From the NCBI GenBank assembly GCA_044230205.1, contig JBGARN010000082.1, positions 1 through 21,589 on the forward strand: a stretch of 21,589 nucleotides of DNA. The letters are read 5' to 3'. Under the pieces are notes generated by a model. That model was given only the letters and a program-made list of their open reading frames with translations. It was not told the origin of the DNA and did no database searches. Made by a program: the position numbers and the translations under genes. The DNA is from JAEUTH01 sp044230205. GTDB taxonomy: Bacteria > Bacteroidota > Bacteroidia > AKYH767-A > OLB10. Shown here piece by piece: positions 8,538 to 16,493 of this stretch; position 1 is the first letter of the stretch; the number at the start of each line of letters is the position of its first letter.

Positions 8538-9509
8538 CTAGCTAAAAAGTTTCTTCCACCACGGTTTACTTTTTTCATGTTCTTCGGCCATAACAGCATG
8601 GTCAAGCACACGGGTTAATGCGTATTTAAACTCTGCAGCATCATGATAACGTTCCATTTGCCCCAGCTTTAATTTTTCGCTCAACTCCTCTTCGCTTAGC
8701 TTACTGGGCGGCAACGTGAATTTATGTTTTGAAGTTGCTTTCTTTAAAACTTCAAAGAGTGCCGGTGGGATTTTTTTATTCTCATCCAAAGCTGCATTGA
8801 GTTGCAGGTGCATTACCAATTCAGGATTTTCGTCAGAAAAGGGAGTAACACCGGCAATACACTCGTACAGCGTAATGCCAAGGCTGTATAAATCAGATGA
8901 GCTGTTTACAATTTCGTAGTGATTGAGTAATTGCTCAGGCGGAGAATAAATTAATGAAAACGGAGAGGTATTGGACAATTCACTTTCTGCTTCAGTTTTT
9001 GCAAGCCCTAAATCAAGCAGATATACTTCAGGATAGGTAAGATCAATTTTGTTATTATAGCTGTAAGCAACTAGTATATTATGAGGCCTGAGATCGCAAT
9101 GATAAATTCCCTTTTCATGAAGAGTTTTAATAATGGGCAGCAAATGAATGATGCAACGCGTGTAAAACTTCCAGTCATATTTTTTGCCGGATCGTATCAG
9201 TTGAGCAAGTGTAACACCAGGAATATACTCTTTAACAAGAAAATGATTGACGCCATCTGAAAAGTAGTCAAGCGTTTTTTGAATATTGCTATGATGAATG
9301 GCAAACGAAGCCTCTTTAATAAAGTTCTTTAGACCATTTGCTTTACGTGCAACTTCATGGTTTAGTATCTTAAGAACAACAGGTTCTTTTTCAGGCAACT
9401 GATAGGCAAGATAAACTGAACTGAATTTTCCCGAAGCCTTTAATACCAGTTCAGGCTTTTCGTTATCGAATAAATAGGTGGCCTTATTTGTTTTTAGAAG
9501 CTGCTGCAT
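8538..9509 (-). CDS. Hanks-type serine/threonine protein kinase, cytosolic
   Basis: The 323-residue protein is a single kinase domain with a short tail and no membrane segment. Landmarks are a degenerate glycine loop ASGKFSSVYLA (25-35), the beta3 lysine Lys47 in VVLKIL, the alphaC glutamate Glu66, the catalytic loop HCDLRPHNIL (137-146) with Asp139 and Asn144, DLG (166-168) in place of DFG, SPPEQ (189-193) for the APE motif, and the conserved Asp206 in SSDLYSLG. The usual catalytic-loop lysine is arginine (DLRPHN instead of DLKPxN), which may lower activity but keeps a basic group. The C-terminus ends in a tryptophan/lysine-rich tail (KPWWKKLFS). Substrate unknown. It begins about 100 bp after the Ycf48-like gene on the same strand; no clear partner phosphatase is visible. 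Confidence 0.9.
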   Translation of the reverse strand: MQQLLKTNKATYLFDNEKPELVLKASGKFSSVYLAYQLPEKEPVVLKILNHEVARKANGLKNFIKEASFAIHHSNIQKTLDYFSDGVNHFLVKEYIPGVTLAQLIRSGKKYDWKFYTRCIIHLLPIIKTLHEKGIYHCDLRPHNILVAYSYNNKIDLTYPEVYLLDLGLAKTEAESELSNTSPFSLIYSPPEQLLNHYEIVNSSSDLYSLGITLYECIAGVTPFSDENPELVMHLQLNAALDENKKIPPALFEVLKKATSKHKFTLPPSKLSEEELSEKLKLGQMERYHDAAEFKYALTRVLDHAVMAEEHEKSKPWWKKLFS

Positions 9510-9615
9510 ATTTTCAAATCATTAAGCAATTTACAAATAAATGCTGTTAAAAGGAGAATTATTTCTGACAGAGTATTTCAGCATAAGGTTTGACTATTAG
9601 CATCAATCAATTTTA

Positions 9616-10593
9616 TTAAAACTGAAAAAGGAATAATCTTCCATTATCTGCTGCTGCATATCCCTTGTTTTCTGACACTAATAGTATACTGTTTATCGAA
9701 CTCCCTTCAAATGAATAGCCTTCGCTCCAATTATTGCCACCGTCTGTTGTTATATAGATAACACCATTCTCACCTGCTGCTGCTCCTGCTAAGCTGTTAA
9801 AGAAATTTATGCAATTAAAGTGAACCCGCTTTTCAAAAGGTTGATTGCATTTGTTTTTAGTATTCCAATCATCCATACCCGTTACCTTTAGAATACTTCC
9901 CTGGTAACCGCCTGCAAAACAATTACCATCTGTTGAATGAGTTAAGCAAGTGTAATAATCATTACTTGCATTGGTTAAATTCCAACTGGTTCCACCATCT
10001 GTTGTTTTATATATGACACCGTAACCTGCTGTATAACCCTGATTTTCATTGAGCATTAATATGCTCCTCATTTTATGAGGTTTGTAAGTATATCGCCAGG
10101 TTACACCTCCGTCAGTTGTCTTATAAATTACACCATGCTGATAAACAGTCCCACCGCATGAATAACCTATTGAATCATTAATCATATCAACGCTGAACAT
10201 ATCGCTATCGTATCCTGTTTGGGGAAACTGGTCATTAGAAGGAGTATAGTACCGGTATGAAAACCAATTATCATCAGTAACATTAAAATTTATTCCTTCT
10301 GAAACAGCAACCTGCCGGCCGGAGGGCATAAAATCAATATCAAAAATTTTCCATGGGAAATCATTTCTGAGCGTTTGCCATGTATTACCGCCATCAACAG
10401 ATTGAAGGATAAATCCACTACCCTCGCTCCCACCGCAGAGATAATAGGTGCTGTCATTGCTTTTTTTTATGCTTGCTAAATCTCCTGTAACTCCGGTGTT
10501 AATTGATTGATAACTTATAGCTATACCTTGCTTTTTGCAGGAGCTTAATAGTGCACACGAAATTAAAATGAAAATTATCAGCCGTTGCTTCAA
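9616..10593 (-). CDS. Ycf48/BNR-like repeat lipoprotein
   Basis: Start chosen at TTG 10593: it gives a compact lipoprotein signal (KQRLIIFILISCALL, lipobox LSSC) and begins 13 bases after the oxidase subunit gene ends. A longer reading from 10686 would overlap that gene by 80 bases, and its extra residues are a shadow of it. Length is 325 aa. The mature protein has several repeats of the Ycf48/BNR type: SVDGGNTW, TTDGGVTW, TTDGGTSW and TTDGGNNW, spaced as in multi-bladed propellers, and ends NGRLFLFQF. Propellers with this signature are known in the photosystem II assembly factor Ycf48 and in many secreted bacterial proteins; here the specific role is unknown. Likely co-transcribed with the oxidase subunit. 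Confidence 0.8.
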   Translation of the reverse strand: MKQRLIIFILISCALLSSCKKQGIAISYQSINTGVTGDLASIKKSNDSTYYLCGGSEGSGFILQSVDGGNTWQTLRNDFPWKIFDIDFMPSGRQVAVSEGINFNVTDDNWFSYRYYTPSNDQFPQTGYDSDMFSVDMINDSIGYSCGGTVYQHGVIYKTTDGGVTWRYTYKPHKMRSILMLNENQGYTAGYGVIYKTTDGGTSWNLTNASNDYYTCLTHSTDGNCFAGGYQGSILKVTGMDDWNTKNKCNQPFEKRVHFNCINFFNSLAGAAAGENGVIYITTDGGNNWSEGYSFEGSSINSILLVSENKGYAAADNGRLFLFQF

Positions 10594-10606
10594 GCTATTC
10601 TTGTAC

Positions 10607-11236
10607 TTACAATGAAAATAAAAACATAAGAAACAAAAACAACCACAGGAAATCCACAAAATGCCAGAAAAAAGAAACCAGCTCAATTTTATTTTTTTCG
10701 CGTTTGCTGCTAAAGTACATCAGTTGCTTTACCATATCATTGGCAATCATGTATGTATTAAAATTCAGATAAGTAATGGCCAAAATGCCGCCAATAACAT
10801 GAAAAATATGAAAACCAGATATCAGATAAAGGAAAACAACTCCCGGCTGATCATTAACAAAAAAACCTTCATCATATAATTGCAGGCAACCAATAACCTG
10901 ACTGAAGCAAAATGCAATTCCTAATATAAGCGTTGCCAGTAAGCTTAACCGGAGATCGGTTAGATCATCATTTTTGAATGCTCTAAGGCATCTTGAAAGC
11001 GAGTAGCTGCTGAATAATAATACAATGGTGCTAACAGTAAATAATTTAGGTATCTGAAATCCTGCCATCATTTTAACGTCTGCAATACGAATGGCGTAAA
11101 GAAATATCAGTGAAAGAAAAGCTATAACACTACCAATAATAGCAAAAAACAAAAATGTTTTATGAGGATGCATTCGCTCTAAGCGCTGAAATGCACTTAC
11201 TGCTTCATCCTTTTGCCTGGTTTTTTTTGTACTCAT
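10607..11236 (-). CDS. Haem-copper (cytochrome c) oxidase subunit III
   Basis: The protein is about 209 aa from the ATG at 11236; an ATG three codons upstream (11245) is possible but lies very close to the predicted transcription start. Five membrane segments can be seen: FLFFAIIGSVIAFLSLIFLY, LFTVSTIVLLFSSY, LLATLILGIAFCFSQVIG, VVFLYLISGFHIFHVIGGIL and the terminal FFWHFVDFLWLFLFLMF. Family signatures are FHIFHVIGGI in the fourth helix and WHFVDFLW in the last. Subunit III is a non-catalytic core subunit that stabilises proton-pumping respiratory oxidases in the inner membrane. The odd point is its isolation: no subunit I or II, CtaG, haem-synthesis or SCO gene lies in the window. The Ycf48-like lipoprotein follows after 13 bases. 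Confidence 0.88.
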   Translation of the reverse strand: MSTKKTRQKDEAVSAFQRLERMHPHKTFLFFAIIGSVIAFLSLIFLYAIRIADVKMMAGFQIPKLFTVSTIVLLFSSYSLSRCLRAFKNDDLTDLRLSLLATLILGIAFCFSQVIGCLQLYDEGFFVNDQPGVVFLYLISGFHIFHVIGGILAITYLNFNTYMIANDMVKQLMYFSSKREKNKIELVSFFWHFVDFLWLFLFLMFLFSL

Positions 11237-11255
11237 GTGATGCAAAGTTGTTTTT

Positions 11256-11263
11256 CAAATTTA
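11256..11263 (-). promoter_or_regulatory. Candidate -7 box of the oxidase subunit III gene
   Basis: On the minus strand the sequence is TAAATTTG, an exact TAnnTTTG match about 20 bases before the ATG at 11236. I could not find a matching -33 element at normal spacing. Confidence 0.4.
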
Positions 11264-11314
11264 AACAATTATTGAGAATCTGCTTAAATTTATTTCAAGG
11301 TGCATGTTTTTTCC

Positions 11315-11344
11315 GGCCAATCCACAGTTTGGCCTTATCAAGGC
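11315..11344. repeat. Two mutually exclusive hairpins between flippase and oxidase genes
   Basis: GGCCAA (11315-11320) pairs with TTGGCC (11329-11334) over an 8-base loop. GCCTT (11332-11336) pairs with AAGGC (11340-11344) over a 3-base loop. The arms overlap, so only one stem can form at once. Neither is followed by a T-tract. Meaning unknown. Confidence 0.3.
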
Positions 11345-11387
11345 AAGCTGAATTTTTAAGGTTAAACTAAGTCTACCAATATTGAAA

Positions 11388-12830
11388 TTACTCGTCTTGT
11401 CTCAAAATTTGCCTGATAACTTTAAGATTTATAAGCCTTAAAGCGAATGCTGCCAGCAAGCAAGCCATCATTGCAAAAGTTAAAGAATACAACCAGTACA
11501 AATTAGTAAACCGGCTCATGTAAGTAAATGCTATTGAAAATAAAACAAAAAGAATAAACATACCCAGTAATTTAAAATCGAACCTAAAACCAAATAAACG
11601 GTGCGATAAAATTATCTGAACCATTGCCGTAAAAAACTGTGTAGCAACACTTGAGTAGGCTGCACCAGCTGCTTTATATTTTGGAATGAGGTATATGTTA
11701 AGCAGGATATTTACACTAACAGCCGTAAATGCCATAATATTCATATATTTTAAGCTGCCATTGGCGGTAAGAAGTGTTCCGAATATGTAATTACTGGACA
11801 TTGCAAAAAAGCAGAATACCAGGATGGACAAAATTCTGCCTGATTCAATTTCATGTTGTTTATATAACAACAACATTATTTCGTTCTTATAAAACACGCT
11901 GGCACAAATAAGCAAAACAGCAGGTACAGCAATAAGGTTAAAGCTAAGTTTTGTAAGTTGTTCAACGGATTGTTTCTTTTTAATCAGGTGTGAAAACAAT
12001 GGCAATAACAAACTGCCAAATAAAAATGCAATCATATTTGATGCATCAAGAAGCCGGTATGCCTGGGCATAAATGCCTGATTGTACCGCCCCGTCAGGCA
12101 ACATGCGCTCCAATAGTAGAGTGTCGAAGCGGTTATAAAATGCCATTAAAAAAATAAGAACTGCAAACGGCATACTTTTCTTTAAAATCATCATCAGGAA
12201 TGCAGGATTCCAGTTAAGCTTCTGTAAGGAAATCTTATCATGAAGTATCCATAATGTTATGGCAGCGGTAACAAAATACCCAAAAGTTTGAGCATACACA
12301 TACCACTCAATGTGATAGCGGAATTGATCGCGGTAAACCAACAATAAAAAAGTACAAACTATTATCATTATAAACCGGTCGAGCACAGAAATTACACTGT
12401 CGGTTTTAAAATAATGCAAGCCGGAAATATTCGATCTGAGGTATAGTATAAACGAAAGCAATACCTGGTTTAACATCAGCAACAAAAGAAGGCCTAATTC
12501 AAAACCCCTGTAACCAATAGCAAGCGCTATGATTATACTTACCAGAAAGTACATTCCTGCAAGCATCAGCCTGAGCACAATGATGCCCGAAAGATGCTTA
12601 TGCACCAGGTGCATATTTTGCGAGATGTTACGGTTATTGAAATTGGTTATTCCAAGATCGAGAATTATGTTCAGTATAAGCGAGAAGTTAAGCAATGCAT
12701 AGTATAAACCATAGCTGGAACTCTCAACAGTATTCTGAACAGCCCTGTCAATGCCTAATATCCAAAAAGGCTTAATGAGCAGGTTTACAAAAATGAGAAA
12801 CGCTAAATTGGTTATGAATTTCTTTTGCAT
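11388..12830 (-). CDS. Wzx-like polysaccharide flippase (MOP superfamily)
   Basis: Start chosen at ATG 12830 (480 aa, MQKKFITNLAFLIFV). The frame extends upstream to 13067, but that extension overlaps rnhB on the other strand and does not look like protein of this family. The protein is very hydrophobic, with about a dozen membrane helices and short polar loops: an N-terminal bundle beginning NLAFLIFVNLLIKPFWILG, a middle break near the ERMLPDGAVQSGIYAQAYRL region, and a C-terminal helix set with NILLNIYLIPKYKAAGAAYSS. This last motif is typical of oligosaccharide flippases, MVF/MATE-like exporters of undecaprenyl-linked repeat units. It would move lipid-linked sugars across the inner membrane. 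It stands alone here, without glycosyltransferases alongside, and its substrate cannot be told. Confidence 0.85.
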   Translation of the reverse strand: MQKKFITNLAFLIFVNLLIKPFWILGIDRAVQNTVESSSYGLYYALLNFSLILNIILDLGITNFNNRNISQNMHLVHKHLSGIIVLRLMLAGMYFLVSIIIALAIGYRGFELGLLLLLMLNQVLLSFILYLRSNISGLHYFKTDSVISVLDRFIMIIVCTFLLLVYRDQFRYHIEWYVYAQTFGYFVTAAITLWILHDKISLQKLNWNPAFLMMILKKSMPFAVLIFLMAFYNRFDTLLLERMLPDGAVQSGIYAQAYRLLDASNMIAFLFGSLLLPLFSHLIKKKQSVEQLTKLSFNLIAVPAVLLICASVFYKNEIMLLLYKQHEIESGRILSILVFCFFAMSSNYIFGTLLTANGSLKYMNIMAFTAVSVNILLNIYLIPKYKAAGAAYSSVATQFFTAMVQIILSHRLFGFRFDFKLLGMFILFVLFSIAFTYMSRFTNLYWLYSLTFAMMACLLAAFALRLINLKVIRQILRQDE

Positions 12831-12845
12831 TACTGTATGAGTGCC

Positions 12846-12853
12846 CAAACCTA
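12846..12853 (-). promoter_or_regulatory. Candidate -7 box of the flippase gene
   Basis: On the minus strand the sequence is TAGGTTTG, an exact TAnnTTTG match. Transcription would start around 12839, about ten bases before the ATG at 12830, which supports that start codon. No clear -33 element. Confidence 0.45.
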
Positions 12854-12947
12854 TAAAAAATATGATGTGAATATTTTTTTTAGCAATACAAAGTACCCAT
12901 TGGCTTAATTTGTAGTCTATATTAAATTGTACAATTTCAATAATCAA

Positions 12948-13544
12948 ATGCTGAAACCCTATTTCGATTGTAACCTTGTTGAAGCCGGATGCGATGAAGC
13001 CGGTAGAGGTTGCCTGGCAGGGCCGGTATTTGCCGCAGCAGTAATACTTCCAAAAAGTTTCAGTCATCCATTGCTTAATGATTCAAAAAAAATGAAAGCT
13101 GGTGAACGGGACGACCTTAGAGTAATTATAGAAAATGAAGCTTTAACATGGGCTGTTGCAAAAATTGATGTGGAGGAAATTGACAGCATCAATATACTTA
13201 ATGCATCATTTAAAGCTATGCACCTTGCACTATCCGAACTAACCATTAATCCTGATATTTTATTAATTGATGGTAACCGCTTTAAACCATTTAGTAATTT
13301 TAAACACCGTTGCATCGTAGGTGGCGATGGCATTTACCAGTCGATAGCTGCTGCATCTGTACTTGCCAAAACTCACCGAGATGAATATATGAAAGCGCTT
13401 CACACTGAATTTCCGAGTTACGGCTGGGATAAAAACAAAGCATATGGTACAGCCCAGCATATAAAAGCAATCAGGCAATTGGGACCAACTGTTTATCACC
13501 GTAAATCATTTGTATTAAAATCAAATCAATTGGAGCTTTTCTGA
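12948..13544 (+). CDS. rnhB: Ribonuclease HII
   Basis: The start ATG at 12948 gives 198 aa (MLKPYFDCNLVEAG) and the usual short lead-in before the first catalytic motif; a TTG at 12927 would add seven residues. Catalytic motif DEAGRGCLAGPV has Asp16 and Glu17. Further family motifs are LNDSKKM, the acidic residue in LLIDGNRF, VGGDGIYQSIAAASVLAKTHRDEYM with the conserved His and Asp, and the tail YGWDKNKAYGTAQHIKAI ending HRKSF. The enzyme cuts RNA in RNA-DNA hybrids and starts removal of misincorporated ribonucleotides, in the cytosol. It is divergent from the flippase gene with a 117-bp shared upstream region. Length and motifs are complete. Confidence 0.96.
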   Translation: MLKPYFDCNLVEAGCDEAGRGCLAGPVFAAAVILPKSFSHPLLNDSKKMKAGERDDLRVIIENEALTWAVAKIDVEEIDSINILNASFKAMHLALSELTINPDILLIDGNRFKPFSNFKHRCIVGGDGIYQSIAAASVLAKTHRDEYMKALHTEFPSYGWDKNKAYGTAQHIKAIRQLGPTVYHRKSFVLKSNQLELF

Positions 13545-13644
13545 AAAGCAACATGATGCATGCTTATGATTAACACCTGAATGCTATAATAAAATAGCTC
13601 AATTAATCTTTTTCAACATTTCAATGTACATAATTAATAACAGT

Positions 13645-13660
13645 ACCCTGTATGCAGGGT
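13645..13660. repeat. Short perfect inverted repeat upstream of the 900-residue protein gene
   Basis: ACCCTG (13645-13650) and CAGGGT (13655-13660) are exact reverse complements around TATG. It lies where a -33 element would be expected relative to the -7 box at 13672. It could be an operator. No T-tract follows, so it is not a terminator for rnhB. Confidence 0.35.
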
Positions 13661-13671
13661 GGCAATGCCCT

Positions 13672-13679
13672 TAGTTTTG
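13672..13679 (+). promoter_or_regulatory. Candidate -7 box of the 900-residue protein gene
   Basis: TAGTTTTG exactly matches TAnnTTTG, 39 bases before the ATG at 13719. No TTG at normal -33 distance; the inverted repeat at 13645-13660 lies there instead. Confidence 0.45.
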
Positions 13680-13718
13680 CACTAATTACTGTAGAACTAT
13701 AAAGTTAAGTAAACCCTG

Positions 13719-16421
13719 ATGAACCGTGTTGTATTAGGCTCCATAATTGCCGTTTTTATTTTGCTGGCTATGCTAGCCGGAATTATTTATTACAATAAAT
13801 ACCATACACCTCCTGCAACTGCCTTAAAAGCTATTCCATCTGATGCTGTATTTGTACTTGAAGGTAAGCTCAACAGCACCTTAATTAATACGTTAACAAA
13901 TTCATCCTTCATCAATAATTTTGTTGATATGGAATACGCAGAAAACTTAAAAGTGCGTTTGAATTCATTTCAAAAACAAATCAATTCTGATGCAGCATTT
14001 AAAAACAAAATTGAAAAGGAAGGAATAACCATTTCAGTACATGCAGTTAAGGTAGATGAATTTGACTTTGTGTATTATCTGACCAATGCCAATCAACTAA
14101 ACTCAGATGATATTAATAATAAAATCAGCTTATTGTTTGATTCGGTTGAAAATGAAACCATGCGTAATTATGTAGATGTTGATGTGCATGATCTTCAGTT
14201 TAAAAATTCAACCAGGACTTTTACCTATGCAGTACATGCAGATATTCTTATTGCAAGCTCAACACCATTTCTTGTAGAAGATGCACTCCGGCAATTAAAG
14301 GCAGGCAAACCAATAAACTCACAGGAATCCTTTAAAGCACTTTCTTTAAGTAAAAACTCTTCCGATCTGTCATTCTACATCAATTATAAAAATCTTCCTA
14401 AATGGATTTCTACCTTTTGTGCTGCGGGCAGTAATGATGATTTTGATAACATAGAAAATTTTGCGGACTGGAGCAAGCTGGGAATCTCGCTAAAAAATAA
14501 CTCCATTCTGCTTAATGGAAGTACGCTAACTACTGATACGGGATCATTTTTAAATTTGTTTGAGGGGCAAAAGCCTGAAAATATAAAATCATTTGAAGTA
14601 TTACCCCGTACGACAGCAATAGTTAAAGCTTTCTCTTTTAGTGACAGAAAGAAATTCCTTAACAAAGCTGAAATTTATAACAGCCGTTTTTCAATTGGCA
14701 ACACCACATTACCAACTTCATTAAATGAAGTTATTACAGGTTTGATGTATGATGAATATGGTTTTTTTATAACCGAACCTGCAAGTTCAACATATGACAA
14801 TAACTGCTACTGTTATTTTAATTGCACCAATGCCAATGAAACAGCAAAGCAGTTACAGCAACTGCCGGTTTTAATAAAAGACAATAAGAACCAGGTAAAA
14901 GTAAAATCCACAACTTATCGAAATCACCAGGTCATTTATTTGCCTTATCAAAACCTGGCTCCGGCTGTATTTGGAAAATCATTCAGAAAAGTTACCAATG
15001 CCTATGTTACTACTATTTTAAACTACGTTTTTATTGGCAACTCCAATGCTGCTCTTCGACTTTTAATTGATTCCTATGAGGATAATAAACTACTGACCAA
15101 CACCAAAGCATTTGAAACTTTTAAAAAAGAACAATCAGTTTTTGCTAACTACATTTTTTTTGTACAACCCCGGAATACCTATTACCTGTTGCATTCGCAG
15201 CTGAATAAAAAGTGGAGTACACATATAGAGGAATATCGGTATGCATTTGAAAAAACAGAGTTATACAGTTACAGTATTAAAAACAACAATTCAAATTTTG
15301 AAACCTCAGTTTTTATAAACGTAACTGAGAGCAAAGAAGAAGAGCAGGTTAATAAGCTGTGGGTAGCACAATTAGACACACCATTTATTATACCGCCACA
15401 GCTAATTGAAACTAACGAAGGATTAAAATATATTGCCATTCAGGATTCAGCAAACCAGCTTTACATGATCAATAATGCCGGTAACATCCTTTGGAAAAAA
15501 CAACTTGATGAAGCTATAATCCCACCAATTTATGCATTAGATGCATTTAAAAATAATAACAGGCAATTGGCATTTACCACCAAACAAAAATTGTATTTAT
15601 TGGATATGGATGGAGATGCAGTTTCCAACTTCCCGATACAATTACCTGCTGATGCTGTTGCTCCCCTTTCGGTAATTGACTATGACCAAACATTTGATTA
15701 TCGATTGTATATACCCTGCAGCAATGGAACTGTTTATGGCTACCAGCCGGGAGGTAAACCATTACCGGGCTGGAACTTCAGTTTAAAAAACAATGCATTA
15801 ACTGAGGTGTTTCAATATTTTAAATTGAACAATGTCGATTACCTTTTAAATACTGACATAAAAGGAAATATGATTGCTGTTGACCGTACCGGTAAACCTG
15901 TTTTAAAACTTACCGAAGCTATAAGTAAAAAACCGGGAACATTATACCACCGTGTTGTTGATACTTCTGCCGTCCTTTTCAGTTGTATTGATATTGATAA
16001 CAACATAGTTAAGATAGATACAGCATCAATGGTTACACGCAATAAAAAGTATAATGAGCGTATTTTAAATGATTATTACATCCTTGATATTAATAAAGAT
16101 GGAAAGCCGGACTATATTGATGTTTTTGACAATGAAATTTATGCAGCAGATGAATTGCAGCAAAAAATTTTCAGCTATACTGCTCCTGAACCTATAAACC
16201 ATCAGTTAGTATTCTTTTCTGATGACAGAGGCAATACTTTGATTTGTTTTGGCAATGCTGAAAATACTCAGATATATATTATTAATACAAAAGGTAAACT
16301 GTTGAAGGGAATGCCCGTAAAAGGTACAACACTTCCGGTTATAAGCGATCTCAACAACGACCGTATGAAGAAACTGATTACCTGTAGTGATAGTATTAGT
16401 GTTACGGTATATGATTTTTAA
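13719..16421 (+). CDS. Membrane-anchored protein with DUF3352-like N-terminal region and propeller-like C-terminal region
   Basis: The 900-residue protein has no family that I can name with certainty. Residues 5-25 are one hydrophobic segment (VLGSIIAVFILLAMLAGIIYY) after MNR, a signal anchor that would leave the rest outside the inner membrane. Residues about 30-540 open with PSDAVFVLEGKLNST and continue as alternating strands and helices, resembling DUF3352-type proteins common in Bacteroidota (inference from general pattern). From about 547 (LWVAQLDTPF) to the end the pattern is that of a PQQ/VCBS-like beta-propeller: repeated blades with NAGNILWKKQL, MDGDAVSNFPIQL, GGKPLPGWNF and DINKDGKPDYIDV (near 788), ending DLNNDRMKKLI. 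No T9SS sorting domain is present. It stands alone, with its own likely promoter and convergent to bstA. Confidence 0.75.
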   Translation: MNRVVLGSIIAVFILLAMLAGIIYYNKYHTPPATALKAIPSDAVFVLEGKLNSTLINTLTNSSFINNFVDMEYAENLKVRLNSFQKQINSDAAFKNKIEKEGITISVHAVKVDEFDFVYYLTNANQLNSDDINNKISLLFDSVENETMRNYVDVDVHDLQFKNSTRTFTYAVHADILIASSTPFLVEDALRQLKAGKPINSQESFKALSLSKNSSDLSFYINYKNLPKWISTFCAAGSNDDFDNIENFADWSKLGISLKNNSILLNGSTLTTDTGSFLNLFEGQKPENIKSFEVLPRTTAIVKAFSFSDRKKFLNKAEIYNSRFSIGNTTLPTSLNEVITGLMYDEYGFFITEPASSTYDNNCYCYFNCTNANETAKQLQQLPVLIKDNKNQVKVKSTTYRNHQVIYLPYQNLAPAVFGKSFRKVTNAYVTTILNYVFIGNSNAALRLLIDSYEDNKLLTNTKAFETFKKEQSVFANYIFFVQPRNTYYLLHSQLNKKWSTHIEEYRYAFEKTELYSYSIKNNNSNFETSVFINVTESKEEEQVNKLWVAQLDTPFIIPPQLIETNEGLKYIAIQDSANQLYMINNAGNILWKKQLDEAIIPPIYALDAFKNNNRQLAFTTKQKLYLLDMDGDAVSNFPIQLPADAVAPLSVIDYDQTFDYRLYIPCSNGTVYGYQPGGKPLPGWNFSLKNNALTEVFQYFKLNNVDYLLNTDIKGNMIAVDRTGKPVLKLTEAISKKPGTLYHRVVDTSAVLFSCIDIDNNIVKIDTASMVTRNKKYNERILNDYYILDINKDGKPDYIDVFDNEIYAADELQQKIFSYTAPEPINHQLVFFSDDRGNTLICFGNAENTQIYIINTKGKLLKGMPVKGTTLPVISDLNNDRMKKLITCSDSISVTVYDF

Positions 16422-16493
16422 AAGTAATTGCAATTCCTAAAATCACAGCAGCTTAAAATTAAATTAATATTTATTGGTTTGCTATACCACTGC

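Noticed and set aside
8459..8611. Upstream in-frame start for the M1 peptidase at 8611
   Set aside because: It would overlap the kinase gene by about 70 bases and place 51 unrelated residues before a clean signal peptide. The promoter lies downstream of it.
12831..13067. Upstream start for the flippase at 13067
   Set aside because: The extension runs antisense through rnhB and its catalytic motif region, and a -7 box sits just before the ATG at 12830.
13535..13549. GCTTTT-CTG-AAAAGC as a terminator of rnhB
   Set aside because: The hairpin covers the stop codon and is AT-rich, and no T-tract follows on the plus strand.
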